DNA from: an uncultured Christensenella sp.
GTDB taxonomy: Bacteria; Bacillota; Clostridia; Christensenellales; CAG-917
Length of the DNA stretch: 64,000 nucleotides
Reading direction: 5' to 3'
Assembly: GCA_910584155.1 (NCBI GenBank)
Contig: CAJTYG010000001.1
Span: forward strand, 82,023 to 146,022
The notes under the pieces: generated by a model
What the model saw: the letters and a program-made list of their open reading frames with translations, nothing else
What the model was told of the DNA's origin: nothing
The model's database searches: none
In this document: positions 1 through 9,095 of the stretch, piece by piece
Numbering within the stretch: position 1 is the stretch's first letter
Layout of the letters: every line of letters begins with the position of its first letter
Translations under genes and position numbers: made by a program

Positions 1-2
1 AG

Positions 3-902
3 CCTCAGCTTGAGGCTTTGCAGGCAAAATACGGCGAGGACAAGGTACGTCTTCAGCAGGAGCAGAAAAACCTTTATAAAAAGGAAAAATATTCCATGAT
101 GGGCATGTGCCTGCCCACGATAATCACATTCGTGGTGTTTTTCGTCGTGTTTGCGGGCTTCCGTCAGATGGTGGGCTTCCAGTTTGCGCAGGACTACAAG
201 ACAAGCCAGCAGGTCTATCAGCAGGCGATAAGTGCCGAGATAGACGCTGCCTACGGCGACTTAAACGCCGACGGCAAGTTTGACAGAGACGACGTGCCGA
301 ATACAGAGGAAGGCGCAGCGTTCTATGCGGGCGCAAAGGATAAGGCTCAGCAGGCGGTCTATGATGCGTACTACTCGGACGAGCACAAAAACGTGCGTAG
401 CTGGCTTTGGATAAAAAATATTTTCGTAGGCGACAACTGGTCCGCCGCAGTGCCCGATTTCACTACGGTCACGGGGCAGTCGGGCTTTGCCAACTCAAGG
501 CTTGCGGGCATAACGATAGACGAGTACAACGACGTTATGGGCAAGGTCATAGGCACGGGCGGCTACGGCAAAAACGGCAAGTGGAACGGCTTGCTCATTC
601 TGCCCGTCCTGTCAATAGTGTTAAGCTTCGTGTCGCAAAAGCTTATGTCAAAGGCGCAGGGTCAGCCTCCCGTCGCATCGGGTGACGCCGCAGGCGCAAA
701 TCAGCAGTCAATGAAGATGATGCAGTGGATGATGCCCATTATGATGGGCGTGTTCGGCTTGCTGTATTCGGGCGCATTTGCGCTTTATATGTTTACGTCC
801 TCGCTTACGGCTATACTTTTCCAACTCGTGTTTACGCTGATAGGAAATATCGTAGACCGTACTCGTGGCGACAAGCCAAATCCCAACATTGCAAAGAGAT
901 AG
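3..902 (+). CDS. yidC: YidC/Oxa1 membrane protein insertase, 3' part
   Basis: This is the C-terminal part of the YidC insertase, which inserts and folds proteins in the cytoplasmic membrane. The frame is open at the left edge, so the true start lies outside. The first residues match the cytoplasmic helical hairpin of Firmicutes YidC (LQAKYGEDKVRLQQEQ, then LYKKEK). Membrane segments follow at about residues 30-52, 192-210 and 235-280 of the visible part, the last one holding the conserved MMPIMMGVFGL region. Between the first two visible segments lies a soluble, outward-facing stretch of about 140 residues, where E. coli YidC has only about 25. It contains an EF-hand-like loop (DLNADGKFDRDD, bases 258-293). 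The jag gene follows directly, as is usual. Confidence 0.93.
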   Translation, partial: PQLEALQAKYGEDKVRLQQEQKNLYKKEKYSMMGMCLPTIITFVVFFVVFAGFRQMVGFQFAQDYKTSQQVYQQAISAEIDAAYGDLNADGKFDRDDVPNTEEGAAFYAGAKDKAQQAVYDAYYSDEHKNVRSWLWIKNIFVGDNWSAAVPDFTTVTGQSGFANSRLAGITIDEYNDVMGKVIGTGGYGKNGKWNGLLILPVLSIVLSFVSQKLMSKAQGQPPVASGDAAGANQQSMKMMQWMMPIMMGVFGLLYSGAFALYMFTSSLTAILFQLVFTLIGNIVDRTRGDKPNPNIAKR

Positions 903-909
903 GAGAAAT

Positions 910-1791
910 ATGGACAAATTTGCAGAAACGCAAGCGAGCAGCGTAGAGCTCGCCGTAGAAAAAGCGCTTGAGCAGCTCAATGTGTCGAGAGAAGACGTCG
1001 ACGTCGAGATACTCTCAAAGGGCGGGCTTTTCTCAAAGGCAAAGGTGCGTGTTACGGTAAAGGAAAGCATTTCGGAAAAAATGGCGAAATTTATCAACGG
1101 CACGCTCGAGCATATGGGGCTTAAATCCCGTGCGACCGTCACCGACGAAAACAATACCTTATTTGTAAAGATAGAGGGCGAGGACAGCGGCACGGTCATA
1201 GGCTACAGAGGCGAGGTGCTGGACGCATTCCAATATCTTGCGCTCACATTCCTCAACGAAAACAAGGCGGAATTCAAAAAGGTCGTCGTAGATTGCGAAA
1301 ACTACCGTGATAAGCGCAGAGAAACCCTCACAGCGCTTGCGCTGAGACTTGCCGAAAAATCGGTCAGACTTTGCCGCAAGATACAGCTTGAGCCTATGAA
1401 TCCGTTTGAGCGCCGCATAATTCACAGCGCACTTGCCGACAGCAAGATCGCAAGGACGGAAAGCGAGGGCGAGGATCAAAACCGTCACATCGTCATCATT
1501 CCGATAGGCGTAGAGCTCAAGGACGAGCGTCCTTTGAAAAACGGCGAGCGTGAGAGCAGTCGCAGCGGAAAGGACGGCAATCGCAGAGGCGGCAAGCGTG
1601 ACGACAGACACGGACGTGGCGATAAGCGCAGCCGTAACGGCAGAGAGCGCAAGCCCCGTGAGGACGAGCCCGAGGTCGAGGACGGCAACGTATATCTCGG
1701 ATATATCACAGGTCAGGACGATTTTGTAAAGCCGACTCCGCAGGGAGGCTTCCCAAAGTATAAGAGCTTTGGCGGCAAAAAGAGATTTTGA
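910..1791 (+). CDS. khpB: Jag/KhpB RNA-binding protein
   Basis: KhpB (Jag, SpoIIIJ-associated) is a cytoplasmic RNA-binding protein that works with KhpA in Gram-positive cell division and envelope control. The 294-residue product has an N-terminal Jag domain (about 1-52, with ILSKGGLFSKAKVRV), a KH domain with a GYRG loop (about 95-140) and an R3H domain (about 150-205). A basic Arg/Gly/Asp-rich tail follows (about 205-270), then a short conserved-looking end. I chose the ATG at 910 because AGGAG at 901-905 precedes it. An in-frame ATG at 865 would overlap yidC by 38 bases. The low-complexity tail is longer than in many Jag proteins and probably adds unspecific RNA binding (inference). Confidence 0.93.
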   Translation: MDKFAETQASSVELAVEKALEQLNVSREDVDVEILSKGGLFSKAKVRVTVKESISEKMAKFINGTLEHMGLKSRATVTDENNTLFVKIEGEDSGTVIGYRGEVLDAFQYLALTFLNENKAEFKKVVVDCENYRDKRRETLTALALRLAEKSVRLCRKIQLEPMNPFERRIIHSALADSKIARTESEGEDQNRHIVIIPIGVELKDERPLKNGERESSRSGKDGNRRGGKRDDRHGRGDKRSRNGRERKPREDEPEVEDGNVYLGYITGQDDFVKPTPQGGFPKYKSFGGKKRF

Positions 1792-3131
1792 TGAAAACAA
1801 TAGCGGCAATTTCGACACCGATAGGTGCGGGTGGTATCGGCATAGTGCGTGTATCGGGCAACGATGCGCTTGGCATAGCCGATGCCATTTTCAATTTTGG
1901 CAAACAAACCTCACGTGTGCGTATGGGCGGAAAGCCTGTGCTGCAAAAGTGGGAGCCTCTCAAAATGCACTTCGGCACCTTTGTTGCAAAGGATTTTTGC
2001 GACAGAGGCTATGCGGTGTATTTTCCTGCGGCGCAGGCATATACGGGAGAGGACACAGTTGAATTTTATCTGCACGGTGGCGTGCGCATCATGCAGGGCG
2101 CACTCAATACCTTGCTTGAGGAAGGCGCCGTACTTGCCGAGCACGGCGAGTTTACAAAGCGTGCGTTTATGTCCGGCAGGCTGTCGCTTGCCGACGCAGA
2201 GGGCGTCATAGATATGATAAACGCAGACAGCTCTGCGGGCCTGCGTGCCGCATACAGGCTCATGGACGGCAAGGTGGCAGGCGCAGTCGACGTCATCTTC
2301 AAACAGCTAGAGGATGTCATTGCGGGGCTTGAGGCTACGCTTGACTATCCCGACGAAACAGAGGACGAGGTGTTGCCTCCGCTCGCAGGCGAGATAGACG
2401 AGTGTATATCCAAAATAGACGCCTTGCTTGCGACGGCAGCGCAGGGCAGAATAGCAAAGCACGGCATAAACGTGGTGCTCGCAGGCAGCGTAAACGCAGG
2501 CAAATCGTCGCTTATGAACGCTATGCTCAAAAAGGAGCGTGCCATCGTTGCTGACGTTGCGGGCACTACCCGTGACACCGTTGAGGACAGCTTGGAATAT
2601 AACGGCGTGCGTATCAATCTTGTGGATACGGCAGGTCTGCGTGACAGTGACGACGTTGTGGAAGCGCAGGGCGTCGTGCGTGCCAAGCGTGCCGTTGAGG
2701 GTGCGGATATAGTGTTGCATGTCATAGATAAAACCGCCCCCTGCGATGACGGATTTGATTTTTACGGCAAAAAGGTGTTTACGGTGTTCAACAAGTGCGA
2801 TATAGGCGGCTTCGCCATACCCCGCATAGCGTATGCGTTTGCCGTCAGTGCAAAAACAGGCGAGGGCGTGGACAGCCTTATAAGTGCGATAGCCTCAACT
2901 TACAACGAGCGCTCGGGCGGCGGCGAACTTATCACCAACGAGCGGCACATTTCTGCACTTCTTTCCGCAAAGCGTGCGCTTGAAAGCGCCAAGCAGGGGC
3001 TTGCTTACACCGTCGATTGCACCCTTATCGATTTACGTCAAGCTTATGACGCCTTAGGGCAGATCACAGGCAAAACTGCGACGGAAGATATAGTGAACGC
3101 TATATTTTCTAAGTTCTGTATAGGAAAATAA
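1791..3131 (+). CDS. mnmE: tRNA modification GTPase MnmE
   Basis: MnmE, with MnmG, forms the (carboxymethyl)aminomethyl group on U34 of certain tRNAs, using GTP, a folate and FAD. The 446-residue product has the N-terminal tetrahydrofolate-binding domain (TIAAISTPIGAGGIGIVRVSG) and a helical domain. The inserted G domain has the P loop at about residue 230 (GSVNAGKSS, where GRPNVGKSS is usual), then TTRDT, DTAG and NKCD. The C-terminal catalytic motif FCIGK is present. The start ATG overlaps the jag stop by one base (TGATG), which indicates translational coupling. An alternative TTG lies one codon upstream. Confidence 0.96.
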   Translation: MKTIAAISTPIGAGGIGIVRVSGNDALGIADAIFNFGKQTSRVRMGGKPVLQKWEPLKMHFGTFVAKDFCDRGYAVYFPAAQAYTGEDTVEFYLHGGVRIMQGALNTLLEEGAVLAEHGEFTKRAFMSGRLSLADAEGVIDMINADSSAGLRAAYRLMDGKVAGAVDVIFKQLEDVIAGLEATLDYPDETEDEVLPPLAGEIDECISKIDALLATAAQGRIAKHGINVVLAGSVNAGKSSLMNAMLKKERAIVADVAGTTRDTVEDSLEYNGVRINLVDTAGLRDSDDVVEAQGVVRAKRAVEGADIVLHVIDKTAPCDDGFDFYGKKVFTVFNKCDIGGFAIPRIAYAFAVSAKTGEGVDSLISAIASTYNERSGGGELITNERHISALLSAKRALESAKQGLAYTVDCTLIDLRQAYDALGQITGKTATEDIVNAIFSKFCIGK

Positions 3132-3164
3132 CGGAATTTTGTATATGGTATTTAAGCTAACACT

Positions 3165-5009
3165 ATGGAAAATTATGATGTTATAGTCATAGGCGGCGGG
3201 CACGCCGGTGTTGAAGCAAGTCTTGCGGCGGCAAGGCTCAATAAGCATACGCTTATGCTTTGCCAAAGCTACGGCACGGTGGCAAATATGCCCTGCAATC
3301 CTGCTATCGGCGGAACCGCAAAGGGACATCTTGTCAGAGAAATCGACGCACTCGGCGGACAGATGGGACTGACTGCGGATATGGCTTTGCTACAAGTCAA
3401 GACTCTCAATTCCGCCAAAGGACCTGCGGTTTTTTCGCTTAGAGGGCAGGAGGACAAGGCTAAATATCATGAGCTTATGCTTGACACAGTTTTGCATACG
3501 GACAATCTCACCGTGCTGCCCGAAGAATGTGCCGAAATTTTGGCTGCTGACGGCGCTGTTATAGGCGTACGTACGACAGACGGTGTAGAATACGGAGCAA
3601 AAGCCGTCGTGCTTGCAACAGGGGTTTATCTCAACAGCACAATCATCACGGGCGAAAGCGTAAAGGAAAGCGGTCCGAGCGGCTTTGACAGCGCAAGGCA
3701 GCTCACGGACAGCCTCTTAAAGCTCGGCATACCTATGCGCAGATTTAAGACGGGTACGCCTGCGAGAATTTATCGCAGCAGCATAGATTTTGACAAAATG
3801 CAAATACAGCTCGGCGACGACAGCGACAGGTTTTCGTTTATGTCGTCGCACGCAACCTATAGGGAAGAGCCGTGTTGGCTTACCTATACCAACGCACGCA
3901 CGCACGAGGTCATATTTAAAAATTTGGAGCGCAGTCCGCTTTACAACGGCACGATACAGGGCATAGGACCTCGCTACTGTCCGTCTATCGAGACAAAGGT
4001 CGTTCGCTTTAAGGATAAGGAAAGACATCAGATTTTTGTAGAGCCCGAGGGACAGGACAGCGACGAAATGTATATTCAAGGTATGTCTACCTCGCTTCCC
4101 TCCGACGTGCAGGAGGAAATGTATCGCACTATAGAGGGGCTCGAGCATTGCGAGTTTGCAAAATACGGCTATGCCATAGAGTATGACTGCCTCGATCCGC
4201 TGTGCCTGTATCCGTCGCTCGAATGTAAACAGCTTAAGGGACTTTTTACGGCAGGTCAGATAAACGGAAGCAGTGGCTATGAGGAAGCGGGTGCGCAAGG
4301 GCTCATCGCAGGTATAAACGCCGTGCGCTCAATAGATAAAAAGCCGCCTGTGGTGCTTGGAAGAGACGAGGCGTACATAGGTGTGCTCATTGACGATTTG
4401 GTGACAAAAGGCACAAACGAACCCTACAGAATGATGACCGCACGTGCGGAGCACCGCATAATGCTCAGGCAGGATAATGCCGATATGCGCCTTACGCCTC
4501 TCGGATACGAAATAGGTTTGGCAAGCGAGGCAAGATTTGCACGGTTGCAGCAGAAAAAAGCAATTATGGCATTGATATTCGCACAAAAGGACAAAGCAGT
4601 GGACAGAGATAAAGCGGCGGCTTTGTTTGATAAGCTCGGCGAGCCTATGCCGCAAAAAACGCCTACTCTCGGCGAAATTTGCAGACGTCCCGCAGTATGT
4701 GTAGACGATGTTTCGCCGTTTTTGAGCTTCGAGTGTGAAAAGGAAGCACTAAACGCCGCCGTCATCGAAATGAAATACGAGGGCTATCTCAAAAAAGAGC
4801 AAAGCGCCGTTGCCGAGCAAAAGCGCTTAGAGGGCAAGCTCATTCCGCCCGATTTCAATTATGACCAAATAAAAGCCCTGCGCATAGAAGCACGCCAAAA
4901 GCTAAGCGAAATACGCCCCCTCAACCTCGGACAAGCATCCCGCATATCCGGCGTTTCCCCCGCAGACATCGCCGTACTCATAGTAGCAATGCAAAAGCAC
5001 GGCAACTGA
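3165..5009 (+). CDS. mnmG: tRNA uridine-5-carboxymethylaminomethyl modification enzyme MnmG (GidA)
   Basis: MnmG is the FAD-dependent partner of MnmE in wobble-uridine modification. The 614-residue product is of normal family length. The N-terminal dinucleotide-binding motif is VIGGGHAGVEA, followed by the diagnostic MPCNPAIGGTAKGH. GIGPRYCPSIE and the AGQINGSSGYEEA stretch are in the middle, and the C-terminal domain ends with RISGVSPADIAVLI. It lies 33 bases after mnmE with no terminator between, so the two are probably co-transcribed. No clear Shine-Dalgarno sequence precedes the ATG. rsmG, the usual next gene, is absent; the island starts right after the stop codon. Confidence 0.97.
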   Translation: MENYDVIVIGGGHAGVEASLAAARLNKHTLMLCQSYGTVANMPCNPAIGGTAKGHLVREIDALGGQMGLTADMALLQVKTLNSAKGPAVFSLRGQEDKAKYHELMLDTVLHTDNLTVLPEECAEILAADGAVIGVRTTDGVEYGAKAVVLATGVYLNSTIITGESVKESGPSGFDSARQLTDSLLKLGIPMRRFKTGTPARIYRSSIDFDKMQIQLGDDSDRFSFMSSHATYREEPCWLTYTNARTHEVIFKNLERSPLYNGTIQGIGPRYCPSIETKVVRFKDKERHQIFVEPEGQDSDEMYIQGMSTSLPSDVQEEMYRTIEGLEHCEFAKYGYAIEYDCLDPLCLYPSLECKQLKGLFTAGQINGSSGYEEAGAQGLIAGINAVRSIDKKPPVVLGRDEAYIGVLIDDLVTKGTNEPYRMMTARAEHRIMLRQDNADMRLTPLGYEIGLASEARFARLQQKKAIMALIFAQKDKAVDRDKAAALFDKLGEPMPQKTPTLGEICRRPAVCVDDVSPFLSFECEKEALNAAVIEMKYEGYLKKEQSAVAEQKRLEGKLIPPDFNYDQIKALRIEARQKLSEIRPLNLGQASRISGVSPADIAVLIVAMQKHGN

Positions 5010-5042
5010 GTTGTCATTGATTATTGATATAAGAGGTATATC

Positions 5043-5303
5043 ATGAACAAAGTGCAAATGATATTAAAAGCAAAAACTTATATGGAATTTATGGCTCATT
5101 CAATCGATCCGACCACTCAGGAAGATGTTGAAGACTCAGTGCTGCAAAAATGTGAAATCAAAGATATGTTTTTATTTATAGCTTCTTTACTGGATGAACT
5201 TATTAAAAATAACGGAGAGGTTATAAATGTTGCCTCTCCTATTGAATTTTCAATAGATAAAATAAATAAAAATATGATTGCCGTTTCGGAGCAGCCTATT
5301 TAA
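5043..5303 (+). CDS. Small unknown protein (86 aa)
   Basis: I do not recognise this gene. It begins with ATG, preceded by AGAGG at 5032-5036 at good spacing, and encodes an 86-residue acidic, soluble, mostly helical protein with no signal peptide or clear membrane helix. It lies 33 bases after mnmG on the same strand and may be read through from that operon. Its A+T-rich codon use (AAA, AAT, ATT) is unlike mnmG and marks the left edge of the acquired island. The next small gene follows after 33 bases in the same direction, so the two may act together. Confidence 0.6.
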   Translation: MNKVQMILKAKTYMEFMAHSIDPTTQEDVEDSVLQKCEIKDMFLFIASLLDELIKNNGEVINVASPIEFSIDKINKNMIAVSEQPI

Positions 5304-5336
5304 ATAGACGGATTTGTAAGACGTATCAATAGCCAA

Positions 5337-5801
5337 GTGGATAAAACCAAAATGAAAACATTCAAGCCTTCACGGCTTACAGAGTGGTTGTTAAATAACG
5401 GATTTTTAAATAAGGATAAAAAAACTGTCGTGAAAAATCAAACAGTTTATACCGTGACCTCTACTTCATCGGACATTGGAATTATCGAGCAAGAAAAAAC
5501 AAATTCAGAAACAGGAGAAATAGATAAAACAATCGTTTTAACTAAAACGGCACAAGAATTCATTGTAGAAAATTTAGAAAGTATTATGGGACTTTCAGAG
5601 GATATAAAGGCTCCGAATCATGATATTGTATATCCGACATCAGATATGGTCGGGCAAAGATGGACTGAAGAAGAACAGCAAAGACTGATTTGTGAGTTTG
5701 TTAATGAAAAGTTAACAATAGAACAAATTGCCCGTCTTCATCAAAGAAAATCAGGCGGAATAAAATCACGCTTAATAAAATTAGAGTTGATAGAAAAATG
5801 A
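5337..5801 (+). CDS. Small protein with C-terminal helix-turn-helix-like motif
   Basis: The protein has about 154 residues if it starts at GTG 5337, or 149 from ATG 5352; no strong ribosome binding site decides between them. The last 50 residues (QRWTEEEQQRLICEF, then IEQIARLHQRKSGGIKSRL) match a short helix-turn-helix-like module often appended to helicases and island proteins, with the pattern W-T-x-E-E, then IA-x-x-H-x-R-x-x-x-x-I-x-x-R-L. The N-terminal part (about 1-100) has a predicted mixed fold that I do not recognise. The likely role is DNA binding or a regulatory partner, by inference from the motif only. Base composition is A+T-rich like the island. Confidence 0.6.
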   Translation: MDKTKMKTFKPSRLTEWLLNNGFLNKDKKTVVKNQTVYTVTSTSSDIGIIEQEKTNSETGEIDKTIVLTKTAQEFIVENLESIMGLSEDIKAPNHDIVYPTSDMVGQRWTEEEQQRLICEFVNEKLTIEQIARLHQRKSGGIKSRLIKLELIEK

Positions 5802-6100
5802 AAATTTAAATTGTTACATAATCTTTAGATATTAAAAGTGTGATGGGCTGTCTCATTTTGTTCTGCAGAAAAACAAAATTAAGTGTAAATGAAAAATGAT
5901 AGAGCATGAATAATCCTTGCCCAATCTTATCAAACATAAACTTAATTCAAATTAAATTTATATAAGGCAAGAATTTGCGAAATTCCGAATTTTTTACATA
6001 TAAGAAAAAGTTTGGGATAGTGGTGGCGATAGAGTGAGTATATTCTCATTATTTATGTTGGCTTAGAGGTAAGATAAATTTGCAATACTATGTAGTTCTT
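5802..6100. other. Non-coding A+T-rich spacer
   Basis: About 300 bases lie between two convergent genes. I see no gene, no tRNA and no good hairpin followed by a T run on either strand. Confidence 0.5.
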
Positions 6101-7825
6101 TTATATTGGCACATTGTTTTGCAAATTTATTATTTTATTTTCAAATTGTTCTATAAGATTTAAAATATTAATATTTTTAATTTTAGTTTTTCTATTAATC
6201 TTTGCTTCTAGACTTAAATATGTTTTTTCGAATCTATCACGCAACGAGTGCTTATGATAGAGAGGAAAAATTTCTTTGGTTCTTTTACAAATTGCAATAG
6301 CATCCAATTTGAAATATGGTAGGATTTCTTTTATTAGATTATTGTCATAGCTACAGAATAGAGGCACCAACAAATCACTTGTTTCATCGTTAAATGAAAA
6401 GTTAATTATCAACATCTTTAAATGGAATATATCCCATGCCATATTCTTAATAATAGAAAGTATATTCTTTGTGTTGAATTGAATGCCATTGAAGAATTTT
6501 AGTGCGCTAGGATTCTTGTAGAAGTCATAGGCTAGTTCTAGTTCGGCAATTGGAAAATTGCATATTTCATTGTCAAAAATTTCGCATAATAAATTAAGTT
6601 TGCTTTCAAGCGATTTCTTAGAATGCTTTAAATGTATATAGCATATTACCAAAATATTAAGATATACTGAGTCATATATGTTTTTAAAAATTATAAGGGC
6701 ACTTTCTTTTAATTGGAGATATAAATCTCTGGCTTTTTCAAAGCATTCATTATCTGTTAGACCTTGACGACTATAGAAGTATTTTTCCATATAAAAAATC
6801 GTATCACAAATTTTTGCTTCGTTTGGAGAGGTGGACAATAGGTTTTCTAAAATATAAGGTTGGTAATCAAAACTAATATTCCCATGGTTCATGATTGATA
6901 GACAGGCGTTAATTGTTTGTAGTACGGAGGTGGGTAAATGGGATGTATTACCTTGTAAATAACTGCGTATATATGAGGCAACATTAGTATCGAACGAGAC
7001 AGATTGTTGGCGCAATACCAAATTCTTACTTCTGGTTAGAATATCGATATTGATAAAATTAACGCAATCATTATAAAAAGGAGTGTGCAAAACATTTTTA
7101 ATATCTTTTATTCCAGTAAAAACATTATAAAGGTTAATAGGTATAACATCAGCATTGTCATAATTGGATTTAATTATAACAAGTTCCGAAAACGACACGT
7201 CATTTAAATATGTATTAGCTAGATCTTTGATTGGCATTTTGCACAAATCGTAGATTTTTTGTTCAAAAGGTGTATATCTATAAATTTGGGGTGCTTGAAT
7301 AGCTCTTAAATATGCAGATTCAACTTCATTATATTCTTTACTATTATCTTGATTGGTTATTTTATTTAATAGAGTTAATGCTAGTTTATAAGCATGAAAG
7401 AGATTTGCTATTATTAATTTAGTAATTTCTATTTGATCATTCAGTGTTTGCGTGGCTGTATTGATTAATTCGGTATAAGACTTTGTCCTCCATTCTCTTT
7501 TGTCTTTAACTCCGTTGATTACTAATTCCGCAAATTCATCTTCTGTTAGATTGTGTTGTTGAGCTTTTATTAATAGTTGTTTTATTCTGTCTATTAAACT
7601 TGATAGCTTAAAAATATTATGATATGCGGTTTTTTGCCCAGCTTCTAATTCAGAAATATATTTATTGGTGGTTTCTTTGGAGAATGAGGCATATCCCGAT
7701 ACAAAGACATCATAGGGAATGCCATATATTTCTGCTTGTATTCTATATATGTTGTCAATGGCATTATAATCGTATATTATTTCATTATTTATATGGGTAG
7801 AATGATTTTTATTTCTGGTTTTCAT
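6101..7825 (-). CDS. Unknown 574-aa island protein, weak PIN-like motifs
   Basis: I do not recognise the family. The 574-residue product is soluble, Asn/Ile/Lys-rich and mostly helical. Two short stretches resemble the acidic sites of PIN-type ribonucleases: SFDTNVASYI near residue 279, like the first 'DTN' of PIN domains, and CSYDNNL near residue 493, like the late 'D' position. A long helical insertion would lie between them. This is a weak reading by eye. The gene lies 124 bases downstream of the DUF6602 gene on the same strand and below the CBASS operon, so a role as a toxin or accessory effector is possible but unproven. No clear Shine-Dalgarno precedes the ATG. Confidence 0.7.
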   Translation of the reverse strand: MKTRNKNHSTHINNEIIYDYNAIDNIYRIQAEIYGIPYDVFVSGYASFSKETTNKYISELEAGQKTAYHNIFKLSSLIDRIKQLLIKAQQHNLTEDEFAELVINGVKDKREWRTKSYTELINTATQTLNDQIEITKLIIANLFHAYKLALTLLNKITNQDNSKEYNEVESAYLRAIQAPQIYRYTPFEQKIYDLCKMPIKDLANTYLNDVSFSELVIIKSNYDNADVIPINLYNVFTGIKDIKNVLHTPFYNDCVNFINIDILTRSKNLVLRQQSVSFDTNVASYIRSYLQGNTSHLPTSVLQTINACLSIMNHGNISFDYQPYILENLLSTSPNEAKICDTIFYMEKYFYSRQGLTDNECFEKARDLYLQLKESALIIFKNIYDSVYLNILVICYIHLKHSKKSLESKLNLLCEIFDNEICNFPIAELELAYDFYKNPSALKFFNGIQFNTKNILSIIKNMAWDIFHLKMLIINFSFNDETSDLLVPLFCSYDNNLIKEILPYFKLDAIAICKRTKEIFPLYHKHSLRDRFEKTYLSLEAKINRKTKIKNINILNLIEQFENKIINLQNNVPI

Positions 7826-7949
7826 AATTTCTAGTATCTTTAATTTTTTACTGTTGATATGTCTGGTCTATTAAGCCCATTAAGTCAGTTTCAAGTGTCG
7901 GCATAATGTAATTATTACGGAATGGCTGAAAACTAAAAAAATCTTCAAA

Positions 7950-8735
7950 TTAAAGTATTTTAGGGTCAATACCTTTTATGCCATATTTATCGTATTCTAT
8001 TGCTGGGACATTACCTAAGTCCTGCAACATTCTTAACAACTTAAAATATGTAAAAATTAAAGGACTATTTTCACTGTCTGTTACAATTTCGAAATCTGGA
8101 ACATATATATTAACTCCATGAAATTGTGAAATTTGTGCGCTGTGTTTTAAAGCACAAGCAAATATTGAGAGGCAGCAAATAAAATCAATTTCTTCATTAT
8201 TTTCTTTAGTGATTTCATTTATTGTATTTATTATATTTTGCTGAATATTTTCATTAACCCATGAACTTTTTAAGGTTAATAATCCGCCAACTATTGTTGG
8301 TGCGGTTCTTCCTTCTATATAACCACTTATTGTATTTATAGGCGCAGAAGTTCTAATAAGAGATTTAACGCTTTTTATTTTATTTTTTGTATAAACTAGA
8401 TGTTCTTTTGTAAGTTCTTGTTTTACTTCAAAAACAGCGTAAACACTCTCTGCTGGAATATATTTTGAACTATTATTCTCAAATATTGTTGGAGAAAAAT
8501 GCGTGTCATATATAACTATGTCCATTTGTTCACTGCAATTACCTAAATGATCTATAACAAAGGCCTTTTCCGCATGATATCTTTTGGGGAAGTTATTATT
8601 GAACCAATTTCTCCATTCCTCCTCTGTTGCATCTCCTTTTGTAACTGGATGCTCAAATCCAGCGTTTAATCCAAAACTAGCCAGCATTTGGTTTTGTTTT
8701 AATTCAAATAATTGTTTTATGTTTATTTTTGTCAT
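7950..8735 (-). CDS. DUF6602-type nuclease-like protein
   Basis: The product has the features of the DUF6602 family, which is found in defence islands and looks like a PD-(D/E)XK nuclease. Features read in order are FEHPVTKGDATEEEW (about 27-42), a PKRYHAEKAFVIDHLG strand region, SEQMDIVIYD (about 70-79, candidate catalytic Asp) and AVFEVKQ (about 101-107, the E-x-K pair). I chose the ATG at 8735, giving 261 residues, because GGTGG lies just upstream and the family starts near the motif TKINIKQLF; the reading frame also extends upstream to 8789. It is separated from Cap3 by 360 bases, so it probably has its own promoter. Its substrate is unknown. Confidence 0.75.
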   Translation of the reverse strand: MTKINIKQLFELKQNQMLASFGLNAGFEHPVTKGDATEEEWRNWFNNNFPKRYHAEKAFVIDHLGNCSEQMDIVIYDTHFSPTIFENNSSKYIPAESVYAVFEVKQELTKEHLVYTKNKIKSVKSLIRTSAPINTISGYIEGRTAPTIVGGLLTLKSSWVNENIQQNIINTINEITKENNEEIDFICCLSIFACALKHSAQISQFHGVNIYVPDFEIVTDSENSPLIFTYFKLLRMLQDLGNVPAIEYDKYGIKGIDPKIL

Positions 8736-9095
8736 CAATATCCACCAAACCATTTTACTTAGGGCATTAGTATAACATGTAACTATCAACTTTGTATGAA
8801 AATTTAATAAAAAATTGATAGGGAGGTATCATAAGTTTGTTTATGCGCTTAATTGTGCGGCTGTCAATGTCTTGCATATTATCTTACGTATATTCTTACT
8901 CATAATTAATTGCGTGTCCTGTTCTTTTTGTGAATGTAGTCTACCACGAATATTTAACTCGAATACTTGATTTATTGTATTCCAGATATCGTTAAGATTT
9001 TAACGATTACTTGTTTCATATGATTATTAAAAAAGAATAATAGGGGTTAAAGTTTCTTAAAATGTGCACAATAAATTTTTAAATATATCAGTTTG
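8736..9095. other. Spacer between DUF6602 gene and CBASS operon
   Basis: About 360 bases of A+T-rich sequence hold no reading frame I would trust. It must carry the promoter of the minus-strand DUF6602 gene, but I could not pick a convincing -35/-10 pair. No terminator with a clear T run is visible after Cap3. Confidence 0.4.
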
